Positions 8,190-17,649 are shown, numbered from the stretch's first letter. The stretch: DNA of 64,000 nucleotides from an uncultured Robinsoniella sp. (GCA_900540475.1 UQGG01000013.1:1-64000); one strand, 5' to 3'. Notes: generated by a model not told the origin, from the sequence alone. Program-made: numbers and translations.

Positions 8190-8960
8190 ATGGATCATAA
8201 ATACATACGATCAATAAAAATAGAATGGGAAAAAACAGACCCGTATGTTTACTACAGGGAGATAGAAGCGCTAACGTCTATAAAAGCGCTGGATTTTGAG
8301 CACAATATCACCTTTTTTGTGGGTGAAAATGGTTCCGGGAAATCAACGCTTTTAGAAGCCATTGCAGTGGCATATGGCTTTAATCCGGAGGGCGGCAGTG
8401 TTAATTACAATTTTTCATCAAAGGATACCCATACGGATTTATGGAAGTATCTGCGCATTGTTAAAGGCATTCGCAAAGCCAAGGACGGGTTTTTCTTAAG
8501 AGCGGAGAGCTTTTACAATGTGGCTACGCAGATGGAGGAGCTAGCCAGGACAACGGTTGGTGGAACCATGATGGACCCGGGGTTTCTGAGTGGATATGGA
8601 GGAAAATCACTGCATCATCAATCCCATGGGGAAAGTTTTCTGGCGATTGTCCAGAATCGGTTTCGGGGAGACGGCGTTTATATTTTGGACGAGCCGGAAG
8701 CGGCATTGTCACCACAGAGACAGCTGACGCTTTTATTATACATAGCTCAGCTTGCAAAAGAGGGTTCTCAGTTCATCATAGCCACACATTCCCCTATCTT
8801 GCTTGGAATGCCGGATGCAGGAATCTATTCCTTTGATGATAACAGTGTTTCACCCATTTCTTATGAAGATGCAGAATGCTATCAGGTGATGGAAATGTTT
8901 ATCAATCACCGACAGGTAATATTAGAGCGCTTGCTGAACAGTGAGGAGGAAGAGATATAA
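8190..8960 (+). CDS. AAA family ATPase (ABC/Rad50-like single domain)
   Basis: A 256-residue soluble ATPase of the SMC/Rad50-like AAA_23 type without coiled coil. Walker A is GENGSGKST near residue 48, a short signature-like QSHGESFL lies near residue 147, Walker B is VYILDEPEAALS, and the His switch is ATHSPIL. Homologues are widespread single-domain predicted ATPases in Firmicutes with no settled function. A GGGGGA site precedes ATG 8190. The tight spacing after the radical SAM gene suggests co-expression. The C-terminus ends in an acidic EEEEI. Confidence 0.82.
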   Translation: MDHKYIRSIKIEWEKTDPYVYYREIEALTSIKALDFEHNITFFVGENGSGKSTLLEAIAVAYGFNPEGGSVNYNFSSKDTHTDLWKYLRIVKGIRKAKDGFFLRAESFYNVATQMEELARTTVGGTMMDPGFLSGYGGKSLHHQSHGESFLAIVQNRFRGDGVYILDEPEAALSPQRQLTLLLYIAQLAKEGSQFIIATHSPILLGMPDAGIYSFDDNSVSPISYEDAECYQVMEMFINHRQVILERLLNSEEEEI

Positions 8961-9157
8961 GCATAACTATATATTATATATAGAAGAAACTATTTATAAT
9001 AGAAGAAACTGATTAATGGAGATATAAATAAAATTCTTTCGAATGAGAAAATAAAATAATTTTTTCAAAATGCATCCTTTTTCCATTGTCATTTGTCTAA
9101 TGATTGTAAACACGTAAAAGTGAGAAAGAAATGCACTTTGAAAAAGGAGGTGTTCCA

Positions 9158-9673
9158 TTGAAGCATCTGGTAATGAAAGCACAGAAAAATGATGAAGAGG
9201 CATTCATCAAGCTTATGGAATTAAATAAGCAGAGCATGTACAAGATAGCAAAATCTTATCTGCACCACGAGGAAGATATTGCAGATGCCATGCAGGAAAC
9301 GGTTTTAAAGTGTTATGAAAAGTTAGAAACATTAAAAGAACCACGGTATTTTAAAACATGGCTGGTTCGGATACTGATTAATAACTGCAAGGACATTTTA
9401 AGACAGAATCAGACATTATGTCTTATGGAGGAGTTCCCGGAACTGGCAGATCCGGATCTGCCACAGGACAACCTGGAATTTACAGAACTTTTGAATTCTC
9501 TGAATGAGAAATATCGTACTATCCTGATCTTATACTACATAGAAGGGTTTAATACAAGAGAAATTGCTGAACTTCTGGAAATGAATGAGCATACGGTGAA
9601 AAGCCGTCTACTGCGTGCCAGGCAAAGCTTTGCCAGGGAATATCAAAAAGACATAGCGTGTGCCGGCAGGTAG
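9158..9673 (+). CDS. ECF-type RNA polymerase sigma factor
   Basis: A sigma-70 family factor of 171 residues with region 2 (EEDIADAMQETVLKCYEKL, then YFKTWLVRILINNCKD) and region 4 (YRTILILYYIEGFNTREIAE followed by the HTH NEHTVKSRLLRARQSF). These direct RNA polymerase to stress-type promoters. The start is taken as TTG 9158 because AGGAGG lies exactly 7 bases upstream; the earlier ATG at 9131 has no such site. The downstream gene encodes a single-pass membrane protein with a cytosolic N-terminus, the typical position for an anti-sigma partner. Confidence 0.9.
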   Translation: MKHLVMKAQKNDEEAFIKLMELNKQSMYKIAKSYLHHEEDIADAMQETVLKCYEKLETLKEPRYFKTWLVRILINNCKDILRQNQTLCLMEEFPELADPDLPQDNLEFTELLNSLNEKYRTILILYYIEGFNTREIAELLEMNEHTVKSRLLRARQSFAREYQKDIACAGR

Positions 9674-9794
9674 AGTGCGAAAGAAATCACTCTCAAACCG
9701 GTAAGCATTCAAACCAGTAATAGGAATAGAGCAGATGTGCTATTCATGGTGTAAAGATGGAAAAAAATAAGTATTAGAAAGGATGCCACAATCA

Positions 9795-11234
9795 ATGGGA
9801 AAAAATTATTCGGAAGAAGAAGTTAAAAAAATATTAAATGAAGATATTACAACGACAAATATAGTGGACCAGAAAATGAATCAGGCATATCAGGAAATTC
9901 GCAGCAAAAAATCTGGAAGAGGAAAGCATCGTTCTTATAAGAAAGTAGTGGTGGCGGCAGCAGCAGCGGCACTGATCGCAACGACTTCCTTAGTGGCATT
10001 GGCTGCCAATGGATTCTTCCAGAAGGAAGTAGTACAAAGCAATGATTCCGTATCATATAAGTTTACGGTTGACTATGAATTAAGTACAAATAAAATAGAA
10101 GTGAAACCGGGGTATCTGCCGGAAGGGTATACAACAGAGTTTGCCGAAAATAAATTCTGTAAAGAGGATAACTGGGGAAATGGAATTTCCATCATTCCTA
10201 TGAGTACAGCGGATATTAAGCGGATAAACAACGAGTTTTCTGTGGATAAGATTGAAAATGTGGAAAAGACGACCCTAAATGGGATGGAAGCCCATGTGAT
10301 TACCGTAAAGGAAGCTGAAAAATATAGAAGAGGGAACTGTGTACTCCTGTTTAATCCCGAGGATGGTTATGTCATAGAGGTTTGGGGCTATTATGACGTT
10401 CCGGTTGATGAATTAAAGAAAGTAGCAGACCAGCTTGAAATAGAGAAATCACAGGATGAAACGGTAGCACTTCCGACGGCGGAAGAAGAGGAAAAAGAAA
10501 AGGGAATGCAGCAGGAAGACCAGAAAAGGGAGGAACAATACCAGAAGGCGAAAGAAGCAGGGGTTGGAGAAGACAGGATTGCGCCAATCGGACAGGAAAT
10601 TAAGGCTCAGGATTTTGATAATGAGGAACTTGCTGCTATAGGTGACGGATTCAATAAACTTGGATACACCATAGAGAGCGCACATTATATAGATTCCATT
10701 GCAGACTATCCCAAAGAATACTTCTATAATTACGATGAGGATATAGCATCCTGCCTGAACGAAGACGGCAGCCTGCGTGAGCATCTTCGCCAGAAGCTGG
10801 ATGAGGAGGGCAGGTTGTCAATAGATGAAAGCACAGAAGATTCAGTGGGAAGTAAATTCCTGGTAGTGGATGTCCAGGTAAAAAATTATGCGGACCAATC
10901 AGTGGATGCACCTTTATCCTTGAGTACGGCAAGGCTTCAGCCGCGGGGAGACGGTACATATGATATGGATAGCAAATGGGAAAGTATGGCTGTTCCAATG
11001 GAAAACTGGCCAAGTCTGGAAGGTCCGGTCTATTTCGACCAGCCGCAGAATGTGGAAGGCAATGACAGAATCCACCAATTTTTCTTCCGTACTATTCAGC
11101 CGGGTGAAACATTAAATTATACGCTGATATATGTGGTAGACGAAGATATGACGGAAGAAATATTCCTGGCACCGCCAATTACTAACGCAGATGCGGAACT
11201 GACAACGAAATATTTTTCCTTAAAAACTAATTGA
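9795..11234 (+). CDS. Membrane-anchored putative anti-sigma/sensor protein
   Basis: About 479 residues: a short cytosolic N-terminus (NYSEEEVKKILNED), one transmembrane segment near residues 50-70 (VVVAAAAAALIATTSLVALA), a beta-rich extracellular domain resembling DUF4367 (YLPEGYTTE, then NGMEAHVITVKEAEK), a charged Glu/Gln/Lys-rich linker (about 215-255), and a C-terminal Ig-like domain resembling DUF4352 (FLVVDVQVKNYAD, IQPGETLNYTLIYVVD). Position directly after the sigma gene suggests it holds that factor at the membrane and senses an envelope signal; no classical zinc anti-sigma motif is visible, so this is inference. ATG 9795 fits the AAAGGA site better than 9783. Confidence 0.65.
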   Translation: MGKNYSEEEVKKILNEDITTTNIVDQKMNQAYQEIRSKKSGRGKHRSYKKVVVAAAAAALIATTSLVALAANGFFQKEVVQSNDSVSYKFTVDYELSTNKIEVKPGYLPEGYTTEFAENKFCKEDNWGNGISIIPMSTADIKRINNEFSVDKIENVEKTTLNGMEAHVITVKEAEKYRRGNCVLLFNPEDGYVIEVWGYYDVPVDELKKVADQLEIEKSQDETVALPTAEEEEKEKGMQQEDQKREEQYQKAKEAGVGEDRIAPIGQEIKAQDFDNEELAAIGDGFNKLGYTIESAHYIDSIADYPKEYFYNYDEDIASCLNEDGSLREHLRQKLDEEGRLSIDESTEDSVGSKFLVVDVQVKNYADQSVDAPLSLSTARLQPRGDGTYDMDSKWESMAVPMENWPSLEGPVYFDQPQNVEGNDRIHQFFFRTIQPGETLNYTLIYVVDEDMTEEIFLAPPITNADAELTTKYFSLKTN

Positions 11235-11265
11235 CAATTTATGAAAGAAGTGATATTGTTAATAC

Positions 11266-11604
11266 TATAGTTGATAAGAGTAAATGCAATGAAGAGGAAT
11301 AGTACAATTATTTCTGATTACAGAAAGCTGTCGGTTGATGCGAGACAGTTGAGGAAGAAATTGGAACTCACCTTGGAGCGGCTGCCCCAAATTCTTAATA
11401 AAGTTTAAATGCTGGATAGAGAAAAGTAGACGCAGACGGATCCCCAACCGTTATCTGGGTAGGATATAAGATTCCATAGAATCCGTATCTGATGAGTGTA
11501 TGAAGAAATTCATAAAATAGAGTGGTACCGCGCAAGACAAGTATATTTTAGTCTTTCGTCTCTAAATGACAACAGGATTGTCAGGAGACGAAAGGCTTTT
11601 TTTG
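11266..11604 (+). ncRNA. T-box leader (leucine) of leuA
   Basis: Transcription is expected from -35 TTGACA (11231-11236) and -10 TATTGT (11254-11259), 17 bases apart. The T-box core AGTGGTACCGCG is at 11521-11532, and a terminator (GTCTTTCGTCTC/GAGACGAAAGGC plus seven T) ends at 11603. In stem I the likely specifier is CTC (11367-11369) followed by A, a leucine codon, matching the downstream gene. Uncharged tRNA-Leu would favour antitermination. Confidence 0.92.
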
Positions 11605-11738
11605 TTTCCAAAAATACGTTGTTATCTAACATTTAACAATTGCAGACGATTATCAACATATAAATGGAACAAATGGAAATGCATTGCCACAAAATCAAGC
11701 AATGCTGTCAAAGTCAAAAAGAAAAGGAGATCAGAAAT

Positions 11739-13400
11739 ATGAATAACGTGAATAAGTACACAAGGCAGTATTTTATGCCGCCGGTAAATGCAATGAACTG
11801 GGCAAAGAAAGAATATATTGAAAAAGCGCCAATCTGGTGTAGTGTTGACTTAAGAGATGGAAATCAGGCATTGATCGTACCCATGTCGTTAGATCAGAAG
11901 ATTGATTTTTTCAAATTGCTGGTAAAAGTCGGTTTCAAAGAAATTGAAGTTGGTTTTCCGGCAGCCTCAGATACAGAATATCAGTTTTTGAGAGCTTTAA
12001 TTGAGAAAAATTTAATTCCGGATGACGTAACCATTCAGGTGCTGACACAGGCGAGAGAGCACATCATCCGTAAGACCTTTGATGCATTAAAAGGAGCAAA
12101 AAAAGCAGTTGTCCATGTATATAACTCCACTTCTTATGCACAAAGAGAACAGGTATTCAAGAAATCCAAAGAAGAAATACTGAATATTGCAGTGGAAGGT
12201 GCGGCATTATTAAAGAAATTGGCGGCAGAAACCGAAGGGAATTTTTCTTTCGAATACAGTCCGGAGAGCTTTACGGGAACAGAAGTGGAATATTCTCTGG
12301 AAGTATGTAATGCAGTTTTGGAAGTCTGGCAGCCAACGCCTGACAATAAGGTAATCATCAATCTGCCCAGTACCGTACAGCATTCCATGCCCCATATTTA
12401 CGCAAGCCAGATTGAATATATGTGCGATAACATGAAATACCGTGAAAATGTAATTGTTTCCCTGCATCCACACAATGACAGAGGATGCGGTGTGTCGGAT
12501 GCGGAATTAGGTATTCTGGCTGGTGCCGACAGAATCGAAGGCACATTGTTTGGAAATGGAGAACGTACTGGTAACGTGGATATCGTAACACTGGCAATGA
12601 ATATGTATTCCCAGGGGGTAGATCCGGAACTTGACTTTAGCAATATGCCGGCAGTCTGTGATGCCTATGAAGAGTTTACCGGAATGAAGATCGATATGAG
12701 AAGCCCATACAGCGGCGCATTGGTATTTGCAGCATTCTCCGGTTCCCACCAGGATGCAATTGCCAAGGGCATGAAATACCGTGAAGACCATGACTGTGAC
12801 CAGTGGACAGTTCCATACCTGCCAATTGACCCTACGGATGTGGGAAGGCTCTATGAAGCAGATGTTATTCGCATTAACAGCCAGTCCGGAAAAGGCGGAA
12901 TCGGATATATTCTGGAACAGAATTTCGGCCTGAACTTACCGGCAAAGATGAGAGAAGCCATGGGATATGCGGCAAAATCTGTATCAGACGAACAGCACAA
13001 AGAACTTATGCCGGAAGAAATCTTCCAGTTGTTCAAGGACAAATTCGAAGACATTGCAACGCCTTACGATATTACAGAAGTACACTTCAAACAGCATAAT
13101 GGCATTATAGCGGAAGTAGTTGTGGATGTAAACGGAGAAAGCCGTACTGCAATCGCAGCCGGAAACGGACGTCTAAACGCAGTAAGCAATGCTCTTAAGA
13201 AACAATTCCGTCTGGAATACGATTTAATCACTTACCAGGAGCATGCATTGGAACAGAGCTCCAGCTCTAAAGCGATCGCTTATGTGGGTATTCGCAATAA
13301 AGACGGCATACTTTTCTGGGGTGCAGGCGTAGACCAGGATATTATCCAGGCATCCATTCATGCATTAGTTACCGCAATTAATAATATGGTGGCAGAATAA
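11739..13400 (+). CDS. leuA: 2-isopropylmalate synthase
   Basis: Catalyses the first step of leucine synthesis: acetyl-CoA plus 2-oxoisovalerate to 2-isopropylmalate. At 553 residues it is the long LeuA2 type. The N-terminal TIM barrel shows the HMGL-like start WCSVDLRDGNQAL, metal ligands in SLHPHNDRG, and GNGERTGNVD; the C-terminal third is the leucine-binding regulatory domain. ATG 11739 follows AAAAGGAG; the frame extends upstream without a ribosome site. No leuBCD genes follow: the gene stands alone between its T-box and a terminator. Confidence 0.96.
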   Translation: MNNVNKYTRQYFMPPVNAMNWAKKEYIEKAPIWCSVDLRDGNQALIVPMSLDQKIDFFKLLVKVGFKEIEVGFPAASDTEYQFLRALIEKNLIPDDVTIQVLTQAREHIIRKTFDALKGAKKAVVHVYNSTSYAQREQVFKKSKEEILNIAVEGAALLKKLAAETEGNFSFEYSPESFTGTEVEYSLEVCNAVLEVWQPTPDNKVIINLPSTVQHSMPHIYASQIEYMCDNMKYRENVIVSLHPHNDRGCGVSDAELGILAGADRIEGTLFGNGERTGNVDIVTLAMNMYSQGVDPELDFSNMPAVCDAYEEFTGMKIDMRSPYSGALVFAAFSGSHQDAIAKGMKYREDHDCDQWTVPYLPIDPTDVGRLYEADVIRINSQSGKGGIGYILEQNFGLNLPAKMREAMGYAAKSVSDEQHKELMPEEIFQLFKDKFEDIATPYDITEVHFKQHNGIIAEVVVDVNGESRTAIAAGNGRLNAVSNALKKQFRLEYDLITYQEHALEQSSSSKAIAYVGIRNKDGILFWGAGVDQDIIQASIHALVTAINNMVAE

Positions 13401-13411
13401 ATTTAAGCTAA

Positions 13412-13482
13412 TCTCTGCAATTCATGATGTAATGGCTGATCAATATAATTCAGTCTCTGCAATTCATGATATAATGGCAGAT
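13412..13482 (+). repeat. Two-copy tandem duplication, period 42
   Basis: TCTCTGCAATTCATGAT followed by (G/A)TAATGGC(T/A)GAT occurs at 13412 and again at 13454, between leuA and its terminator. No function is apparent. Confidence 0.7.
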
Positions 13483-13543
13483 TAGTTGCAGAAAAAAAGC
13501 ATGTTGCCGCAATTATTAAAACAGCATTATATATTTGAAATAG

Positions 13544-13593
13544 AAAAGCCCTGATATCTATGAAAAATTTCATAAATATGCAGGGCTTTTTTT
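13544..13593 (+). terminator. Terminator after leuA
   Basis: AAAAGCCCTG and CAGGGCTTTT pair, with a secondary TATGAAA/TTTCATA stem inside the loop, followed by a T run. Confidence 0.88.
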
Positions 13594-13645
13594 ATGCCGG
13601 GCAATTAAGCCTGGCATATTTAAATATGTAATAGAATACAATAGA

Positions 13646-13834
13646 TCAGATGAGTCCATTATCTTTGCAGAGTGCTTCTATACTGCGGTCATAGGTAGCT
13701 TCTGCTTCTGCTGAGAAAAAGCATCCGGGCACTCCTTCGTTGTGATCCCGGTGATGTGCCACACACTCACAGCATTTACCGTGACGAGGGCAGTCATATG
13801 TACAGGTACAAGGTTTTTTATTCGTACAACCCAT
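13646..13834 (-). CDS. DUF6485 family small cysteine-rich protein
   Basis: A 62-residue protein rich in Cys and His (CTCTYDCPRHGKCCECV, then HHRDHNEGVPGCFF) ending in a YDRSIEALCKD helix. This matches short Clostridia proteins grouped as DUF6485; the Cys pattern suggests a bound metal, probably zinc, but no function is known. The ATG at 13834 has a strong AAGGAGG site on the minus strand. It is a single gene convergent with leuA. Confidence 0.8.
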   Translation of the reverse strand: MGCTNKKPCTCTYDCPRHGKCCECVAHHRDHNEGVPGCFFSAEAEATYDRSIEALCKDNGLI

Positions 13835-13860
13835 TTATAGTCCTCCTTATCTTTTGTTGA

Positions 13861-13980
13861 TATATTTTATCAGTTATGTTAAGAAAAAGCAAGTTCAGAG
13901 TGGCAGACTAATCAGACAATCACGCATACGGGAATGCATAGCTGTCAAAAAAATATTCAAATACGCTTTTAAATTAAATA
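13861..13980. repeat. Weak remnant of the dispersed palindromic element
   Basis: Bases around 13920-13975 (ACGCATACGGGAATGCATAGCTGTCA, then ATTCAAATACGCTTTTA) recall the ends of the repeat family, but with many differences. Given as tentative. Confidence 0.3.
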
Positions 13981-14014
13981 GAGAGGAGCAGCAGGCTCCT
14001 CTCTGATAAAATAT

Positions 14015-14176
14015 TTATTTACTTTTGTTTACGAAAGATTCGCAGTCTGTACATTCAATTTTAGTTGGGTTTGATTCGTGAGTTCCAACTTTAATAGCGT
14101 TAAGTGTACAGTAGTTTTCTGATTCAGCATGATGAGTACAGTTGTTTACGGAACATTTAATAGATTCGTTTTTCAT
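14015..14176 (-). CDS. DUF1540 domain-containing protein
   Basis: A 53-residue protein whose body is one DUF1540 module with spaced cysteines (IKCSVNNCTHH, NYCTLNAIKVG, CTDCESF). Such proteins are common in Clostridia; the Cys set probably binds metal. The start at 14176 is fixed by AGGAGGTG seven bases upstream on the minus strand; longer frames to 14326 have no site. Function unknown. Confidence 0.85.
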   Translation of the reverse strand: MKNESIKCSVNNCTHHAESENYCTLNAIKVGTHESNPTKIECTDCESFVNKSK

Positions 14177-14750
14177 AATTTTCACCTCCTTGATAATGGT
14201 ACTAAATAGTTTGCACAACAATTGATTTTTTATACCGGATGTGATCAAAAAATGTTTCCCGGAAGAAAATGAAAGCATTTGAGATGCATAAAATTTTGCA
14301 GAATAACCGACAGACAAATCCAGCAACTTACAAAATTATTTAAAATATTTCAAAATAATTAAATTGTTTCGAAAATATTACTGAGTGATTAAATAGGCAT
14401 TAAAATGCCCAAAAATACAGGGGGTTAGAGAAAAATGTTGTAAAATGTAGAAAAATAATCCATAAAAATGGTAAAAAGCCAGGAAAAAGAACTAGTAATA
14501 TTTAATAAAAATATGCATAAAAATATTGAAATAAATATGAATAATGCACATAGATACAATGTGATGAAAAATTGTACATGTAAGATATTACAAAAATATG
14601 AATTCATGCTTGACACATTCTTTTCTTTTCAATATAATTGCAATACACAGACAAGCGAGGGGGCTTTGTGTAAATTGTTTTTGTTTTTAAATATTTAAAA
14701 ATACAATTATAAAGGGGAGCAATTATTTTAGGAAAGATGAGGAACGCCGT
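14177..14750. other. AT-rich intergenic region, no gene seen
   Basis: Very AT-rich DNA between a minus-strand and a plus-strand gene. Short open frames here lack ribosome sites and family resemblance. The only clear signal is the consensus promoter near its right end. Confidence 0.6.
14610..14638 (+). promoter_or_regulatory. Perfect consensus sigma-A promoter
   Basis: TTGACA (14610-14615), 17 bases, TATAAT (14633-14638): exact consensus at both boxes. It points to the SleB-like gene 110 bases downstream, giving a leader of about 105 bases. Confidence 0.88.
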
Positions 14751-15602
14751 ATGTGGCTGTTAAAATCGCTAGTTAGGAAGTTGTACAAATTAAAAAAATA
14801 TTTGTTCAGACGAAGATACCGCGGATGCCGTATTAATTGCGTAGCTGCTACTTTTGTTGCAGTTATAAGTACTGTTGTCCTGCTTTGTGCAGTCGGCTTC
14901 AGTGATGGCGGTAAGAACAAGGTATATGCCGTTACACAACAGAATGCGGTTACAGACGAAACACCGCAAAAGGCGAAAGATAAAAAGTTCCAGGCAGGCC
15001 TAATGGGTATCATGAACTGTATATCCAGTATGGAAGAACTGTCCAGGTCTTCAAAAGCACAGGAAGTATCAGGAGCAGGAGAGGAAGTACTGGTGGGGGC
15101 ATCCAAAGCCAGCAGGAGAGAAGTAAACAGGATGACAATTGAAAAGGGCATGGAGCCGGCAGGAACAGTTGGTTACAGTGCGTCACAGATTGTGAAGGAC
15201 AACCATATGCCTGTGGAAGATTACAATGCACTTCTTCGCATAGTGGAAGCGGAAGCGACCGGCGGGGATATGAAAAGTAAGATTCTGGTGGCAAATGTAG
15301 TACTTAACAGAGTAAACAACAGTCATTTTCCGGATAGCATATATGACGTTGTATGGGAGCGGGTAAATGGTGATCCGCAGTTTTCTCCAACGGCAGACGG
15401 AAGGATTGACAGTGTTACGATTTCGGATGAAACAATTGAAGCCGTTGACCGTGCATTAAATGGTGAAGATTATTCAGAAGGTGCATTGTACTTTATCGCA
15501 AGATCCAGTGCAGACCAGATCAATGTCAACTGGTTTGACACCAAATTGCAGAAATTGTTCGTGTATGGCGGACATGAATTTTTTACATACGAAGGTTATT
15601 GA
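14751..15602 (+). CDS. SleB-like cell wall hydrolase
   Basis: A 283-residue exported protein: basic N-terminus, one hydrophobic segment near residues 28-52 (signal anchor), a low-complexity stretch, then a C-terminal Hydrolase_2 (SleB) domain from about residue 155. Key features are LLRIVEAEATGG, with the catalytic Glu expected at 166 or 168, VANVVLNRVNN, and ALYFIARSS. The family are lytic transglycosylase-like enzymes that cut peptidoglycan; SleB acts in spore germination, but here it may be a general wall hydrolase. GAGGA lies 8 bases before ATG 14751. It has a consensus promoter and its own terminator. Confidence 0.85.
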   Translation: MWLLKSLVRKLYKLKKYLFRRRYRGCRINCVAATFVAVISTVVLLCAVGFSDGGKNKVYAVTQQNAVTDETPQKAKDKKFQAGLMGIMNCISSMEELSRSSKAQEVSGAGEEVLVGASKASRREVNRMTIEKGMEPAGTVGYSASQIVKDNHMPVEDYNALLRIVEAEATGGDMKSKILVANVVLNRVNNSHFPDSIYDVVWERVNGDPQFSPTADGRIDSVTISDETIEAVDRALNGEDYSEGALYFIARSSADQINVNWFDTKLQKLFVYGGHEFFTYEGY

Positions 15603-15608
15603 TAAAAT

Positions 15609-15640
15609 GGCGGCTGCGTTTTTGTGCAGCTGCCTTTTTT
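15609..15640 (+). terminator. Terminator after the SleB-like gene
   Basis: GGCGGCTGC (15609-15617) pairs with GCAGCTGCC (15626-15634), followed by six T. Confidence 0.88.
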
Positions 15641-15644
15641 CGGC

Positions 15645-15673
15645 TTGTGTACTTTGAAAAGGTATGCTATAAT
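15645..15673 (+). promoter_or_regulatory. Promoter of thrC
   Basis: TTGTGT (15645-15650) and TATAAT (15668-15673), 17 bases apart, just after the preceding terminator and 47 bases before the thrC start. Confidence 0.75.
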
Positions 15674-15719
15674 CTGTACTTAAAGAATATAATTTAAACC
15701 AATGTAAAGGATGAAGACG

Positions 15720-17207
15720 ATGGATTTGTTATACAAAAGTACGAGAAGTAATGAAACTGCAGTAACAGCTTCCCAGGCAATTTTAAAGGGATTATCCGCA
15801 GACGGTGGGCTATTTGTTCCATCCGCTATTCCTGCATTAGATGTGGATATGGAGACTTTGGCAGGTATGAGCTACACAGAGACGGCATATGAAGTTATGA
15901 AGCTGTTTTTTACGGACTTTACGGAAGAAGAGTTAAAATCCTGTATTGCAAAAGCTTACGATGAAAAGTTTGATACCACTGAGATTGCACCGATTATTAA
16001 AGAAGACGGCGCTTATTATCTGGAGCTGTTTCACGGCGCTACCATTGCATTTAAAGATATGGCACTTTCAATTCTGCCTCATTTGCTTACGACTTCAGCG
16101 AAAAAGAATAATGTGGAAAATGAAATCGTAATTCTGACTGCTACCTCAGGGGATACCGGTAAAGCAGCGCTGGCTGGTTTTGCAGATGTACCGGGAACCA
16201 GAATTGTGGTATTCTATCCCAAAGACGGTGTAAGCCCTATTCAGGAAAAGCAGATGGTTACCCAGAAGGGTGCGAATACTTTTGTTGTAGGCATTAACGG
16301 TAACTTTGATGATGCGCAGACAGGTGTGAAGAATATATTCGGTGATAAGGAGCTGGAAGCACAGATGGCAGCTGCCGGATACCAGTTTTCTTCAGCCAAC
16401 TCTATTAATATCGGTCGTCTTGTTCCACAGGTGGTTTATTATGTATATGCCTATGCAAAATTATATGCTTCCAAAGAGATAGGCAAATCCGAGAAGATCA
16501 ATGTGGTTGTGCCAACCGGTAACTTTGGAAATATTCTGGCTGCATATTACGCTAAAAATATGGGTGTGCCCATTGACAAGCTGATTTGTGCCTCTAATGA
16601 CAACAAAGTGCTGTATGATTTCTTTACAACAGGTACATATGACAGAAATCGTGAATTTATCCTTACTACATCACCATCTATGGATATTCTGATTTCCAGT
16701 AACCTGGAGCGGTTGATCTATAAGATTGCCGGACAAGATGCGGATAAGAATCTGGAAATGATGGCAGCCCTTGGCAAAGAAGGAAAGTATGACATTACAG
16801 AAGAAATGAAAGCACAGCTTTCGGATTTCTATGGAAATTATGCTACGGAAGAAGAGACGGCACAGGAAATTGCCTCTGTATACCGTAAGACGGGATATAT
16901 CATGGATACCCACACGGCGGTAGCTTCCTGTGTATTTAAGAAATATGAAGCAGAAAACAGAGATCATAACAAGTCTGTAATTGCGTCTACTGCAAGCCCT
17001 TATAAGTTTACAAGGAGCGTTATGGATGCGATTGATATGAAGTATGATGCAATGACAGATTTTGAACTGGTGGACGAACTTTGTGAGCTTTCTAAAGTGA
17101 AAGTTCCAGGTGCAATTGAAGAAATCAGAACAGCTCCCGTACTTCACGATACTGTTGTAGAAGTAAATGAGATGAAAGACATCGTGAAAAAGTTCTTAAA
17201 TATGTAA
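15720..17207 (+). CDS. thrC: Threonine synthase
   Basis: Converts O-phosphohomoserine to threonine with pyridoxal phosphate. The 495-residue length and the N-terminal TRSNETAVTASQAILKGLS-type start fit the long ThrC type. The PLP lysine is in ATIAFKDMALS near residue 109, with the phosphate-binding LTATSGDTGKAAL loop downstream. ATG 15720 is preferred because AAAGGA lies 9 bases upstream; ATG 15711 overlaps that site. No other threonine genes are adjacent. A small membrane protein follows 29 bases later, possibly co-transcribed. Confidence 0.95.
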   Translation: MDLLYKSTRSNETAVTASQAILKGLSADGGLFVPSAIPALDVDMETLAGMSYTETAYEVMKLFFTDFTEEELKSCIAKAYDEKFDTTEIAPIIKEDGAYYLELFHGATIAFKDMALSILPHLLTTSAKKNNVENEIVILTATSGDTGKAALAGFADVPGTRIVVFYPKDGVSPIQEKQMVTQKGANTFVVGINGNFDDAQTGVKNIFGDKELEAQMAAAGYQFSSANSINIGRLVPQVVYYVYAYAKLYASKEIGKSEKINVVVPTGNFGNILAAYYAKNMGVPIDKLICASNDNKVLYDFFTTGTYDRNREFILTTSPSMDILISSNLERLIYKIAGQDADKNLEMMAALGKEGKYDITEEMKAQLSDFYGNYATEEETAQEIASVYRKTGYIMDTHTAVASCVFKKYEAENRDHNKSVIASTASPYKFTRSVMDAIDMKYDAMTDFELVDELCELSKVKVPGAIEEIRTAPVLHDTVVEVNEMKDIVKKFLNM

Positions 17208-17236
17208 GCGGAGTCTTGGAAAGGTAGGATTTTGTT

Positions 17237-17581
17237 ATGGATAGTATGTACATGCTCATGGATTTACTTTTCGTAGGCTGCGGTGTATACGTTTTGTATG
17301 CATTTTATCTGATGAAAACAAAGGGTGAAATAAAGGAAAATGTTTTGTTGTCCAGAGATATCTCAGTTTCAAAGTGTAAAGATAAGGCAGGATACATCAA
17401 ATATATGACACCAAGACTTCTGGTATTTGGTATCGTATTGCTGATCATTGGAATTGTAAGCCTTATTGGCGATTATTTTAAACTTTTAGGATTGGGATCC
17501 TTAATTATTCTGGCAATCGGACTGATTGTAATGGTATGGTTTGTATTGATTACCAGGAAGTCCATGAAAACATTCTGGTAA
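17237..17581 (+). CDS. Hypothetical membrane protein
   Basis: A 114-residue protein with three predicted membrane helices: residues 5-25, about 57-78 (LLVFGIVLLIIGIVSLIG) and about 84-105. I recognise no family. The KDKAGYIKY loop lies between helices 1 and 2. A GGAAAGG site precedes ATG 17237. It sits between thrC and a shared terminator and is likely the last gene of the thrC transcript. Confidence 0.75.
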   Translation: MDSMYMLMDLLFVGCGVYVLYAFYLMKTKGEIKENVLLSRDISVSKCKDKAGYIKYMTPRLLVFGIVLLIIGIVSLIGDYFKLLGLGSLIILAIGLIVMVWFVLITRKSMKTFW

Positions 17582-17587
17582 ATATAA

Positions 17588-17633
17588 TAAAAGAGTTTCA
17601 ACCGCTTATCTGACTGGTTGAAACTCTTTTTAT
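17588..17633. terminator. Bidirectional terminator
   Basis: A 15-pair stem, AAAAGAGTTTCAACC with GGTTGAAACTCTTTT, with A and T runs on the two sides, between convergent genes. Confidence 0.9.
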
Positions 17634-17649
17634 AATTCATAGAATAAGC

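Noticed and set aside
14468..14698. 76-codon frame in the AT-rich gap
   Set aside because: Runs over the perfect promoter at 14610-14638 and has no ribosome site.
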